A stretch of DNA of 49,671 bases from an uncultured Pelagibacteraceae bacterium. GTDB lineage: Bacteria > Pseudomonadota > Alphaproteobacteria > Pelagibacterales > Pelagibacteraceae. The stretch is taken from NCBI GenBank assembly GCA_902595885.1, contig CACJRQ010000008.1, positions 1 through 49,671 on the forward strand, read 5' to 3'. The position numbers and the translations under genes are program-made. This document shows positions 7,562 to 16,040 of this stretch, piece after piece. The notes beneath the pieces are model-generated. The model was not told the origin of the DNA. It saw nothing but the letters and a program-made list of their open reading frames with translations, and did no database searches. Position 1 is the stretch's first letter, and the number at the start of each line of letters is the position of its first letter.

Positions 7562-9057
7562 TTGAAGGAATATTAATTGGATTAACAACTGCACTTACGT
7601 TTCAAAATATATTAATGGTTATGGTTGGTTGTTTTTTTGGAACAATCATTGGAATGCTTCCTGGTCTTGGTCCAATGACAGCAATCGCATTAATGATACC
7701 AATTACTTATGGTTTTGATCCTGCAACAGGATTAATTTTGATGGCTGGAGTTTATTATGGAGCAGTATTTGGTGGTTCTACTTCTTCTATATTATTAAAT
7801 GCACCTGGTGTTCCTGGAACTGTTGCAACTTCATTTGATGGTTATCCTATGGCACAACAAGGTAAAGCGGGCAAAGCTTTAGCGATTGCAGCATGGAGCT
7901 CGTTTGCAGGTGGAACTTTATCTGCAATTTATTTATTGTTTATGGCACCTAGTTTGTCAAAAGTAAGTTTATCTTTTAGATCGCCAGATTATTTTGCTTT
8001 AATGATTTTAGGTTTAACAGCGATTGCTGCTTTTTCGTCTAAAGGTCAATTTTTAAAAGCAATGATGATGGTTGTACTTGGTTTGATGCTAGCATCAGTT
8101 GGTCAAGATAGTTTGTCTGATATTACACGATTTACATTTAACAATATGAATTTGACTGATGGTATTAGTTTTGTACTTGTTGTAATGGCAACATTTGCAA
8201 TGAGCGAAGCCTTAACAATTATTTTAAAAAGAAATGATCCAACCAGCGCTGCTAAACAAGTCTCTTTAACAGAACTTGGTTCAATTAAAATTAATAAAGA
8301 AGAACGTACAAAAATGTATAAAACAATTCCAAGATCTTCAGTAATTGGTTTTTTAATCGGTGTATTGCCAGGAGCAGGTGCAACAATTGCGTCTTTTTTA
8401 GCTTATGGAATGGAACGAAACGTTGTTAGTGATGAGGAAAAAGAAAAATTTGGTAAAGGCAGTGTAAATGGTTTATCTGCACCAGAAACTGCAAACAATG
8501 CTGCTTGCTCAGGATCTTTTGTGCCAATGCTTACTTTAGGAATTCCGGGGAGTGGAACTACAGCTGTAATGCTAGGAGCTCTTTTAGGTTTTGGGGTTCA
8601 GCCTGGTCCAAGACTTTACATGACTAATCCAGAGATTTTTTGGTCAATAATTATGTCTATGTATATTGGAATGGTAATCTTGCTGATATTAAATTTACCA
8701 CTTATTCCTTATATAGCTAGAATTCTTGCTGTTCCTAAAAATTATTTAATTCCTTTAATTTTATTTTTCTCTGTTACTGGGATTTATGTAATGTCATTTA
8801 ATAATTTTGATATTTATTTAATGATTGGGATTGCTGTAGTTGCAACTTTTTTAAGATTATATGATTTTCCAATGCCACCTTTAATATTAGCTTTTGTTTT
8901 AGGTGGATTGATGGAAGAAAACTTGAGACGATCTTTATTATTAAGTAATGGTTCATGGGAATTTTTGTGGGATAGAACTTTAACTGCATGTATCTTAGCT
9001 ACTACAATTTTAATTGTAGTTTGGCATATTTACAAAACTTTTAAGAAGAAAAATTAA
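7558..9057 (+). CDS. tctA: Tripartite tricarboxylate transporter large membrane subunit (TctA family)
   Basis: A 499-residue polytopic permease that carries out ion-coupled carboxylate uptake with TctB and TctC. The family signature GMLPGLGPMTAIALMIP (residues 32-48) and GAVFGGSTSSILLNAPGVPG (about 70-90) are fully preserved; the inverted-repeat counterpart GVLPGAGATIASFLAYG and FVPMLTLGIPGSGTTAVMLG occur in the second half. Length equals the family norm. It begins in a 4-bp ATGA overlap with tctB and ends 4 bp into the convergent EamA transporter gene, leaving no room for a separate terminator. Confidence 0.95.
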   Translation: MIEGILIGLTTALTFQNILMVMVGCFFGTIIGMLPGLGPMTAIALMIPITYGFDPATGLILMAGVYYGAVFGGSTSSILLNAPGVPGTVATSFDGYPMAQQGKAGKALAIAAWSSFAGGTLSAIYLLFMAPSLSKVSLSFRSPDYFALMILGLTAIAAFSSKGQFLKAMMMVVLGLMLASVGQDSLSDITRFTFNNMNLTDGISFVLVVMATFAMSEALTIILKRNDPTSAAKQVSLTELGSIKINKEERTKMYKTIPRSSVIGFLIGVLPGAGATIASFLAYGMERNVVSDEEKEKFGKGSVNGLSAPETANNAACSGSFVPMLTLGIPGSGTTAVMLGALLGFGVQPGPRLYMTNPEIFWSIIMSMYIGMVILLILNLPLIPYIARILAVPKNYLIPLILFFSVTGIYVMSFNNFDIYLMIGIAVVATFLRLYDFPMPPLILAFVLGGLMEENLRRSLLLSNGSWEFLWDRTLTACILATTILIVVWHIYKTFKKKN

Positions 9058-9944
9058 GATTTAATATCTATTCGTTTTCTTATAATTTCTTTATCAAGCT
9101 TCATTTCACGATATGACATGATTAAAACACCTAAAAATATAACACTAGCACCGATCCAGGTGAAGAGATCAGGTGTTTCACTAAAAACATAATATCCAAT
9201 TAAAGAAGCAAACACTAAACTTAGAAATGAGTATGGTTGTGTCATACTAACATCTACTAATTTGTATGCGTGATTAATGCAAAGATGTAGCAATGTACCA
9301 AATAAACCTGCAAAAAATAAATAAATCAAAGTTTGAAAATTAGGTGTTTGCCAATAAAACAACACAATAATGAAACTAAAAATCGTCATATACGTGTATC
9401 CATAAGATAAAATCGTAATCGAACTATCATCTTTTGCGATAGTTTTTGTAATTATAATCACTATTGACCACATAAAAGACGATACCAGTGCCATATAAAC
9501 TCCTAGAGAAATTTCAATTATTCCTGGTCTTAAAATTATTAACATTCCTATAAATCCTAAAACCAGTGCAAAACTCCTGTATATGTAAATTTTTTCTCCT
9601 AGAAATAAAACTGCCAATATTGTTACTATGAAAGGAACCACAAAAGATATAGCTGTAGCTTTTTCAATTGGCATCATTACTAAGGCTGAGAAATATAATA
9701 ACATTGAAGGCAAGTTTAAAACCGCTCTAAGAAAATGTTTTTTATGATGATTTGTTTTAAACACTGTAAAATTAGATTTTAGCATATAGGGAAGAATAAT
9801 TAGGAAACCAAATAAAAATCTAAAAAAACCTGCAACATAAACATTAACTTCTTCTTGTGCTAATTTTAAAAAGGTTAACATTAATGTTCCACAAAAAACT
9901 GAGATTATAATTAAAAAAATTGCTAATTTATTATTTGAAATCAA
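9054..9944 (-). CDS. EamA/DMT superfamily transporter
   Basis: A 296-residue protein with ten hydrophobic spans arranged as two EamA repeats; the second repeat begins around residue 150 (SLGVYMALVSSFMWSIVIIITK). Markers include FFRFLFGFLIILPYM in the first repeat, MMPIEKATAISFVVPFIVTILAVLFLGE and, near the end, MTQPYSFLSLVFASLIGYYVFSE with G-A-x-x-I-x-x-G. Such proteins export or import metabolites such as amino acids or nucleosides; the substrate here is unknown. The start is a TTG codon within a TTGA overlap with the glycosyltransferase stop upstream, which points to translational coupling. It is the last gene of a three-gene minus-strand unit. Confidence 0.88.
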   Translation of the reverse strand: MISNNKLAIFLIIISVFCGTLMLTFLKLAQEEVNVYVAGFFRFLFGFLIILPYMLKSNFTVFKTNHHKKHFLRAVLNLPSMLLYFSALVMMPIEKATAISFVVPFIVTILAVLFLGEKIYIYRSFALVLGFIGMLIILRPGIIEISLGVYMALVSSFMWSIVIIITKTIAKDDSSITILSYGYTYMTIFSFIIVLFYWQTPNFQTLIYLFFAGLFGTLLHLCINHAYKLVDVSMTQPYSFLSLVFASLIGYYVFSETPDLFTWIGASVIFLGVLIMSYREMKLDKEIIRKRIDIKS

Positions 9945-11023
9945 TTTAATATCTTTTTGTATTCTTCAATTATTTTTGACCATTGAAATTTATTCACAAA
10001 TTCTTTTGCATTTTTCCCAAGGTTTAAATATTTTTTATTTTCTAGCAATGAATTAATAGAAGAATAAATGTCATCAAGATTATTTCCATCACATATTAAA
10101 CCAGTTTTTTCATGATCAATTGCATCTGCGGCACCACCATCTTTACCACCAATGGATGGTATGCCGTATTGTGCAGCTTCAACATACGCAATACCAAAAC
10201 CTTCAACTGATTTTTTATGGATTATGGATGGCATTACAAAGATATTTGATTTTGAAACTAAAGCATTTTTTAAATCATTGCTAATATCTTTAAAAAACAT
10301 AACTTGTGCTTCAAGATCCAGCTCTTTTACTAGCTTCTTAATATTTTCTTCTTCTTCTCCATATCCAACACATATGTAAACAATGTCAGGATATATTTGT
10401 TTCAAATTTCTTAAAGCCATTACTATTTTTTCATGATTTTTACGTTTATCAAATCTTGAAACTGTAATTAGTCTTGGATTTTTAACTTTAAGTATACTTT
10501 CAACTTTATCTAAAGTTTTTTTATTTAATTCCTCAGCAGGATCCACACCTGGATTTATTACAATTACTTTATTTGCATTAACTCCAATTTTTATCGCTAG
10601 ATTTTTCGTAAACTGAGAATTTGCTATAACTTTTTCAACATTTTTTAAAACACTAAGTACTCTTTTGTTTTGACTGGAACCTTTAGGATGATTTATTTCT
10701 TTACTATGAATTAAACAGTATTTTTTTTTAGAAGTTTTAATAAGCTCCAAGCTTTTCCAATGATCAGCAATAATACCATCTATTTTATTTTCTTTAATAT
10801 ATTCGTTAATTAATTGTGCTTTTCTATATTTTCTAAGTAATTTGATACCCCCAACTCTTTCAATTGAGAAAGAAGTTTTTTCGTCAAATTCTTTGTGATT
10901 TTCTTTATAATCTGCAAAAACTTTTATCATAAAGTTTTTTGATAATTCTCTTGTTAAACCCCACATTAAATTTTGCATACCACCAAGTTCAGGTGGGTAA
11001 GATCTAGTTACAATTAGATACAT
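9941..11023 (-). CDS. Glycosyltransferase family 4
   Basis: A 360-residue GT-B enzyme. The N-terminus YLIVTRSYPPELGGMQNLMWGL (residues 2-23) is the usual GT4 acceptor-domain glycine loop. The donor domain begins around residue 185 with ITVSRFDKRKNHEKIVMALR, followed by GYGEEEENIKKLVKELDLE and the retaining-transferase E-x7-E motif in VEGFGIAYVEAAQYGIPSIGG. It probably adds a hexose to a surface polysaccharide or glycolipid at the cytoplasmic side of the membrane; donor and acceptor are unknown. It starts at the stop of the upstream thioredoxin-like gene (TAATG). Confidence 0.9.
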   Translation of the reverse strand: MYLIVTRSYPPELGGMQNLMWGLTRELSKNFMIKVFADYKENHKEFDEKTSFSIERVGGIKLLRKYRKAQLINEYIKENKIDGIIADHWKSLELIKTSKKKYCLIHSKEINHPKGSSQNKRVLSVLKNVEKVIANSQFTKNLAIKIGVNANKVIVINPGVDPAEELNKKTLDKVESILKVKNPRLITVSRFDKRKNHEKIVMALRNLKQIYPDIVYICVGYGEEEENIKKLVKELDLEAQVMFFKDISNDLKNALVSKSNIFVMPSIIHKKSVEGFGIAYVEAAQYGIPSIGGKDGGAADAIDHEKTGLICDGNNLDDIYSSINSLLENKKYLNLGKNAKEFVNKFQWSKIIEEYKKILN

Positions 11024-11577
11024 TAATCATACTTCCATTTAATACCACAGCCCGCACTTGGTATTTGATCTTCAGGACCTTTTCCAGTTTCTGCTATTTG
11101 TTTCATAGCTGTTAGCAGATCACTTTCTCCGTCTTTAACTGGAATAAATTTTTTAAGTTCTCTTAGTCGTCCTCTGTATTGAAGTTCTAAATTTTTATTA
11201 TAGCCAAAAAAATCTGGAGTACATACAGCATCATATGCTTTAGCAATTTTTTGAGTTTCATCGTGTAAATAAGGAAAATTGAAATGATTTTCATTTGAAA
11301 ACTCGATCATGTTATCAAACGAGTCTTCTGGATAATTAACAAAGTCATTTGAACAGATAGCAACTGAGTTGATACCAATTTTTTTTAATTCATTGCAATC
11401 TTCAACTAATTCTTTTGTAATTGCTTTTACATACGGACAATGATTACAAATAAACATTATCAAAGTTCCATTTTCACCTTTGACATCGTCTAATGAAAGA
11501 ATTTTATTATCAGTAGATTTTAATTCAAATGGAACAGCTTTTTGACCAAAATCACATATTGGAGTTTGTATAGGCAT
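11023..11577 (-). CDS. Thioredoxin-fold protein (AhpC/TSA-like, CxxC)
   Basis: A 184-residue soluble protein with a redoxin fold. TLIMFICNHCPYVKAI holds the redox pair C44 and C47 (CNHC) at the start of helix 1, the position of the thioredoxin CxxC. The C-terminal half has PYLHDETQKIAKAYDAVCTPDFFGYN, with the cis-Pro region (CTPDFF) expected opposite the active site, and GAG-type ending PSAGCGIKWK. This belongs to the cytosolic thioredoxin family proteins of about 180-190 residues whose substrate is not known. No signal peptide. It is first in the minus-strand unit with the GT4 and EamA genes and faces the carbonic anhydrase gene across only 19 nt. Confidence 0.85.
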   Translation of the reverse strand: MPIQTPICDFGQKAVPFELKSTDNKILSLDDVKGENGTLIMFICNHCPYVKAITKELVEDCNELKKIGINSVAICSNDFVNYPEDSFDNMIEFSNENHFNFPYLHDETQKIAKAYDAVCTPDFFGYNKNLELQYRGRLRELKKFIPVKDGESDLLTAMKQIAETGKGPEDQIPSAGCGIKWKYD

Positions 11578-11596
11578 AATGTAAAATATATAAATT

Positions 11597-12109
11597 ATGT
11601 TTTATGATTTAAAAGATAAAAAACCAAAAAACTCTGGCGAAAATTGGGTAGCTCCTAATGCAACCATAATAGGGGATGTCACTTTAGAAAAAAATACAAG
11701 TATTTGGTTTAATGCAGTTTTAAGAGGAGATATTGAAAATATTTATATTAGCGAAGGATCCAATGTACAAGATGGAAGTATATTACACACAGATCCAGGT
11801 TGCCCATTAAAAGTAGGAAAAAATGTAACTATTGGTCATTTAGTAATGCTTCATGGATGTACTATTGGAGATAATAGTTTGATAGGTATAGGAGCTGTAA
11901 TTCTTAATAAAGCCAATATAGGCAAAAATTGTATTATCGGTGCTAAAGCTTTAATTACAGAAAATAAAGTCATTCCTGATAACTCTTTAGTTGTTGGTTC
12001 ACCAGGTAAAGTAATTAGAGAAGTTACAGAAGAAGAAAAGAAAGCGGTCTTAGAAAACACAAAACACTATCAAGACAATTGGAAAAAATACTCTAAATCA
12101 ATATTTTAA
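11597..12109 (+). CDS. Gamma-class carbonic anhydrase family protein
   Basis: A 170-residue left-handed beta-helix protein of the YrdA/PaaY/gamma carbonic anhydrase family. Hexapeptide repeats run from about residue 17 to 135 (IIGDVTLEKNTSIWFNAVLRGD then NVQDGSILHTD, TIGHLVMLHGCTIGDNSLIGIGAVIL). The three zinc-binding histidines expected for the family are visible: the one in SILHTD, and two in IGHLVMLHGC. Arg and Asp of LRGD are also conserved. The active form is a trimer with zinc at subunit interfaces. Whether it hydrates CO2 or has another role is not decided by sequence. It abuts the metalloprotease-like gene with no gap. Confidence 0.9.
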   Translation: MFYDLKDKKPKNSGENWVAPNATIIGDVTLEKNTSIWFNAVLRGDIENIYISEGSNVQDGSILHTDPGCPLKVGKNVTIGHLVMLHGCTIGDNSLIGIGAVILNKANIGKNCIIGAKALITENKVIPDNSLVVGSPGKVIREVTEEEKKAVLENTKHYQDNWKKYSKSIF

Positions 12110-13441
12110 ATGAAAATATTTTTATTCTTAATATTTTTATTTTTTTCATTTTTTAATTATTCTCAAGCTGATATTAAAGAACCAGGAAAAATAAATAGTC
12201 TGAAGTGTGCAGTAGGTGCACTAGATGCTTACTTTGAGCTTCAAGAATACCTGGAAAAAAAACCAAAACTTAAAGGAGTAGTTTATTTAGCATGTGATAC
12301 TTCAAGCGGCGAATATTCGTGGACTTGGCAATCCTCTAAAAACATTGAAAAAGCTCACACAAAAGCTTTTAAAAATTGCACTAAACATTCTAAAAAGCGC
12401 GGCACAGGAGAATGTTTCCTTTTTTCGAAAAATCAAAACATAGTTTGGCAATTATCTGAAAGAAGAATGGCAATGTTTAAAAAAACATTTACAAAAAAAC
12501 AAAACAATGAAACGACAGACGAAGATATTGATTTTACATTTGATGGACGTTGGAATGTAAAATCAAATGATAATGATTTTGTAAAATATAAAAATCAAAA
12601 AAATAATCTTAAATATAAAAATAGAGAGGACGAGATACCTGGACGTTCTTTATTTGATCAGGAAGATGTGACAGATGATTATCAAGTTCATGCTATATAT
12701 ATTTTAGCTGCCGACTCTAAAGATAAACAATTTGATACAAAAGGAGTAATCGAAAAAATTGTTTTGAGGGCTAACAAACATATGAAAAAGAAAACAAGAG
12801 GAAAAGAATTAAGATTAGATTTAACTAAAGATGGTAGACTTGATGTAAGTTTTTTAAGAGTGGATAGAACAAAAAAACAAATTAAAGCAGATGACGCAGC
12901 TACTTATCTAACAGGTATGGCGGTCAAGAATGGTTTTTACCATCCCAAAAAAATTTATACCATTTTTTACCAAGATAAATACAGAGATGAAAGAGGACAA
13001 GTTGGGCAAGCAATGCTATTTGGAGAAAAAGGAAATGTGGAAATTGTATCTGGTGTCACATACTTAGGTCACGGTACTCAAGATTCATGGAAGCATCATC
13101 TTCATGAAATATTTCATGCCTTAGGTTTTGTACAGTTATGTGCCCCTGGTGCAGTAACAGAAAAAAATAGTAGGTGGGGAAAAAATGATCACTTAAAATA
13201 TAGTGGAGACATCATGAGTGATATGGGGGGTGATGCAAATAATATTGATAAAAAAAATACTGAATATTATGGTCATTCCAATACAAATTGTCCTATGGAT
13301 TTAAAGAAAAGTGCTTATTTAACACCAACAGAATTGGATCCACAATTACTTCCTTATTTAAAGGGTTGTGCCACAACAAGAAGATTAAGTAAATATAGTC
13401 ACGAAAATTCATTAAATTGTTTAGCTAAATTAGATTTTTAG
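12110..13441 (+). CDS. Secreted putative zinc metalloprotease
   Basis: A 443-residue exported protein. A signal peptide covers residues 1-20 (KIFLFLIFLFFSFF, cleavage near SQA). Residues about 30-115 hold a Cys-containing domain (YLACDTSSGEYSWTW, AFKNCTKHSKKRGTGECFLF) somewhat like DUF4189. A lysine-rich linker follows. From about residue 190 comes the catalytic-looking domain: H332-E333-I-F-H336-A-L-G339, then VQLCAPGA and GDIMSDMGGD, which resembles the HExxHxLGAVQ-SAP ... D-x-M pattern of some bacterial secreted metalloproteases. The canonical metzincin third histidine is Gln342, so the third zinc ligand must come from elsewhere, perhaps the NDH of GKNDHL. Function is inferred; the substrate is unknown. 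Confidence 0.6.
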   Translation: MKIFLFLIFLFFSFFNYSQADIKEPGKINSLKCAVGALDAYFELQEYLEKKPKLKGVVYLACDTSSGEYSWTWQSSKNIEKAHTKAFKNCTKHSKKRGTGECFLFSKNQNIVWQLSERRMAMFKKTFTKKQNNETTDEDIDFTFDGRWNVKSNDNDFVKYKNQKNNLKYKNREDEIPGRSLFDQEDVTDDYQVHAIYILAADSKDKQFDTKGVIEKIVLRANKHMKKKTRGKELRLDLTKDGRLDVSFLRVDRTKKQIKADDAATYLTGMAVKNGFYHPKKIYTIFYQDKYRDERGQVGQAMLFGEKGNVEIVSGVTYLGHGTQDSWKHHLHEIFHALGFVQLCAPGAVTEKNSRWGKNDHLKYSGDIMSDMGGDANNIDKKNTEYYGHSNTNCPMDLKKSAYLTPTELDPQLLPYLKGCATTRRLSKYSHENSLNCLAKLDF

Positions 13442-13450
13442 GAGGAAAAT

Positions 13451-13741
13451 ATGCCAGCTGGTTATGTGATAGCACAATTAAAAATAACTAATCCTAAAAA
13501 TTATAAAGAGTATGTTGAAAAAGTTACTCCACTTGTTAAAAAATTTGGTGGAGAATTTTTGGTGAGAGCTGGTGAATTTAAAATTTTTGATGGAGAGACA
13601 AAATTTCCAAGAATCATTGTTCTTAAATTCCCTAGTTATGAAAAAGCATTAGAATGGTACAATTCTGAAGAGTACAAACCAATAAAGCAAATTAGACTAG
13701 ATAATTCTGAAGGTACAAATATAATTATTAAAGGTGTATGA
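13451..13741 (+). CDS. DUF1330 domain protein
   Basis: A 96-residue ferredoxin-like alpha/beta-barrel protein. The pattern GYVIAQLKITNPKNYKEYVEKVTPLVKKFGGEFLVRAG, followed by PRIIVLKFPSYEKALEWYNSEEYKPI, is the DUF1330 family throughout its length. Family members form dimers related to antibiotic-biosynthesis monooxygenase folds, but no general activity is known. It has the strongest ribosome binding site in the neighbourhood (AGGAGG, 13441-13446) and overlaps the next gene by 4 bp (ATGA), so its level may differ from the secreted proteins around it. Confidence 0.9.
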   Translation: MPAGYVIAQLKITNPKNYKEYVEKVTPLVKKFGGEFLVRAGEFKIFDGETKFPRIIVLKFPSYEKALEWYNSEEYKPIKQIRLDNSEGTNIIIKGV

Positions 13742-14322
13742 AAAAACTATTAATAATTTTAATAATTTCTTTAATTTCTCAATTATCTCAAGCAAACGAA
13801 AGATTTATACCACTTGAATTATTCACAGGTGGGGAAATTCGTGATGATACTGAAATTAAATTTACAAAAGCCAATTTAGTCTTTGGAGAAAAGAAAAGAA
13901 AAAAAATAGTAGGCCCTGAAGATTGGAAAAATCCTCAAACTGGAAAATTAATAAAAGTTTATAAAAGAACAAGAAAAGGTCAAAGCGGAGTAAAAACCCA
14001 ACTTTTTACAGTTACTAATGATGGACAATGTATTGGAAGAGTTTGGGATAGTAGGCGTGGTGGAAGAATAATTGTAAATGGATGTAAATTTCCTTTAGGT
14101 ATTTGGAAAGAAGGTGAAAAAAGAACATTTAACGGATCTTCTGGGGGAAAGACAAGAAAAATTGAATTAACTATTTTAAAACTAGGAAAAAAACAAAAAG
14201 ATAAAATAAAATTTAATTGGAAACTTTACGATGGAGCTGGAAAATTAATGGATGACAATGATTATACATTTTCTGCTGGCAGAGCAATGACAAAGCTTAA
14301 TGATAAAAAAATATCAAAATGA
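13738..14322 (+). CDS. Secreted protein of unknown function
   Basis: A 194-residue protein with a clear Sec signal peptide at residues 1-19 (KKLLIILIISLISQLSQA, cleavage before NERF). The mature part is basic and looks like mostly beta-strand: QLFTVTNDGQCIGRVWDSRRGG and IIVNGCKFPLGIWKEGEKRTFNG, with two cysteines that could form a disulfide in the periplasm. I do not recognise a family. It starts in an ATGA overlap with the DUF1330 gene and shares its orientation with the secreted metalloprotease-like gene, so the three may be one unit. No enzymatic motif is visible. Confidence 0.75.
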   Translation: MKKLLIILIISLISQLSQANERFIPLELFTGGEIRDDTEIKFTKANLVFGEKKRKKIVGPEDWKNPQTGKLIKVYKRTRKGQSGVKTQLFTVTNDGQCIGRVWDSRRGGRIIVNGCKFPLGIWKEGEKRTFNGSSGGKTRKIELTILKLGKKQKDKIKFNWKLYDGAGKLMDDNDYTFSAGRAMTKLNDKKISK

Positions 14323-14339
14323 GAAAAATAGTCAGTTAT

Positions 14340-14543
14340 TTAATTAAATAAGAGATCGTTAATCGAATAAACTATCAACCCAATTATAGCTAAAAGTAAA
14401 ATTAAAAAAGATAATTGCCCACTTAACTTTGATTTAATTTTGGTTCTACCCTCTTTAAATTTTTTAAAATGAATGCTGCCAAATCTCATTACAGCTAAAC
14501 CTAAAATAATAAGAAATGCTGTAAATATATATCCAGTAACCAT
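14340..14543 (-). CDS. Small two-span membrane protein, unknown function
   Basis: A 67-residue protein with two predicted membrane spans, residues 3-19 (TGYIFTAFLIILGLAVM) and 43-62 (QLSFLILLLAIIGLIVYSI), joined by a basic loop (HFKKFKEGRTKIKSK). By the positive-inside rule the loop is cytoplasmic and both ends are periplasmic. It directly abuts the upstream split-barrel protein gene with no gap and is likely co-transcribed. No family recognised. Confidence 0.6.
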   Translation of the reverse strand: MVTGYIFTAFLIILGLAVMRFGSIHFKKFKEGRTKIKSKLSGQLSFLILLLAIIGLIVYSINDLLFN

Positions 14544-15149
14544 CTATGGAACTAACCAAGTATCTTTATTATTTTCCAAATTAAACTTTGCTCTTCGATG
14601 ACCTTTAGCTGCTAAATAAAGCCATTCTATAGATTTGATTTTACACTGTATAACAGTAAAGTTTTTGTAACCTTCTTCGCTTTGTTCTTTGGTGTAATCA
14701 AAATTGTCTAATTCTGGTTTTAGTCCAGAGGTTGGTAGATCTGACTCAGTTCCAGGTCCATTATCAACTAAATAACATTTTCTACTTATATGCTGCGTTT
14801 TAGACCAAGATTCTTTTGTTACATCATTATTGTGATTAATAATGCATTCTACTTTTAATCTGACCTGTATCTTTTCATCTTTATCATAAAATAACATTGC
14901 AGCATTTTTATTTGCTTTTAGCTTTCCTATTTTATCTGATCGAATGTCACTATGATATTGCACTATATTATTTGACTGGTCTGATTTTCTTAAAACTACA
15001 ATTCTTCCATCTAGATCAGATTGATCTCCACAAATAAATACTGGTATTCTAAAAGGTGAACCTCTGTCTTTAACAGCTTTATCTAACATCGACCAAATTT
15101 TCTTTTTGATCTCTGCAAAGTCCTCGTAATAAGGAACTGTATCAGTCAC
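14544..15149 (-). CDS. Pyridoxamine 5'-phosphate oxidase-related FMN-binding protein
   Basis: A 201-residue cytosolic protein of the FMN-binding split-barrel fold. The pattern near residues 20-100 (PFRIPVFICGDQSDLDGRIVVLRKSDQSNNIVQYHSDIRSDKIGKL and AAMLFYDKDEKIQVRLKVE) follows PNPOx-like proteins: R-x-V-V-L-R, then H-x-D-x-R-S-x-K contacting FMN phosphate. The C-terminal WLYLAAKGHRRAKF is the typical R-R-A-x-F ending. It differs in length from the vitamin B6 enzyme PdxH, so oxidation of pyridoxamine phosphate is not implied; a general flavin reductase or haem/F420-like role is possible. It lies 4 nt after the beta-hydroxyacid dehydrogenase gene. Confidence 0.8.
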   Translation of the reverse strand: MTDTVPYYEDFAEIKKKIWSMLDKAVKDRGSPFRIPVFICGDQSDLDGRIVVLRKSDQSNNIVQYHSDIRSDKIGKLKANKNAAMLFYDKDEKIQVRLKVECIINHNNDVTKESWSKTQHISRKCYLVDNGPGTESDLPTSGLKPELDNFDYTKEQSEEGYKNFTVIQCKIKSIEWLYLAAKGHRRAKFNLENNKDTWLVP

Positions 15150-15153
15150 GAAA

Positions 15154-16029
15154 TTATTTTTTCTTTTTTAATCTTGCAATCAAACCTGAGCTATCCCAAC
15201 GGTTTCCACCCATTTCTTGAACCTCAGCATAATAACCATCAATAATTTCTGTTATAGGAACAGGTGAGCCATTTTTTTTTGCTTCCTCGATTGCAATTTT
15301 TAAATCTTTTCTCATCCAATCAATGGCAAAACCATAATCGAACTTATCATCAGTCATGGTTCTATATCTATTTTCCATCTGCCAAGATTGTGCTGCACCT
15401 TTAGATATTGTTTCCATAACTTTATCCATATCTAAACCAGCGTTAATTCCAAAATTGATTGCTTCTGATAAACCTTGAACTGTTCCAGCAATACACATTT
15501 GGTTCATCATCTTTGTTAACTGACCACTTCCACAAGGACCAATTAATTTTACTTTTTTACTGTAACAATCAATCACTGGTTCAGCCTTTTTAAACACTTC
15601 TTCATCGCCACCAACCATTACTGTTAGTATTCCGCCCTCAGCACCTGCTTGTCCACCAGAAATAGGGGCATCTAAAAAACTAAACCCTTTATCATTTGCT
15701 TTTTTATTTAATTCTCTTGATACTTCTGCAGATACAGTTGAGTTATCAATAAAAATAGACCCAGCTTTTGCTGTGTTAAATAATCCATTTTCTCCAGTTG
15801 CTACTTCTCTTAAATCATTATCATTACCAACACATGTAAAAATGAAATCAGCACCATCTGCAGCTTCCGCAGGTGTATTGGCCATTTTACCTTTATATTC
15901 ACTAATCCATTTTTCTGCTTTAGATTTGGTTCTATTAAAAACAGTTACATTGTGTCCGGCTTTTGATATATAACCAGCCATTGGGTAGCCCATAACCCCA
16001 AGACCTATGAAAGCAACATTACAAGTCAT
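15154..16029 (-). CDS. Beta-hydroxyacid dehydrogenase (3-hydroxyisobutyrate / tartronate-semialdehyde reductase type)
   Basis: A 291-residue NAD(P)-dependent enzyme. Residues 5-16 (VAFIGLGVMGYP) are the dinucleotide-binding G-x-G-x-x-G loop, and FNRTKSKAEK at about 31-40 favours NADP. The substrate motif DAPISGGQAGAEGG lies at 120-133 and the catalytic K173 with N176 in GSGQLTKMMNQM. Such enzymes interconvert 3-hydroxyisobutyrate, tartronate semialdehyde, glyoxylate or succinic semialdehyde; sequence does not decide which. The upstream start is only 11 nt from the start of the divergent MFS gene. Confidence 0.9.
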   Translation of the reverse strand: MTCNVAFIGLGVMGYPMAGYISKAGHNVTVFNRTKSKAEKWISEYKGKMANTPAEAADGADFIFTCVGNDNDLREVATGENGLFNTAKAGSIFIDNSTVSAEVSRELNKKANDKGFSFLDAPISGGQAGAEGGILTVMVGGDEEVFKKAEPVIDCYSKKVKLIGPCGSGQLTKMMNQMCIAGTVQGLSEAINFGINAGLDMDKVMETISKGAAQSWQMENRYRTMTDDKFDYGFAIDWMRKDLKIAIEEAKKNGSPVPITEIIDGYYAEVQEMGGNRWDSSGLIARLKKKK

Positions 16030-16040
16030 AATTTTTTTCT

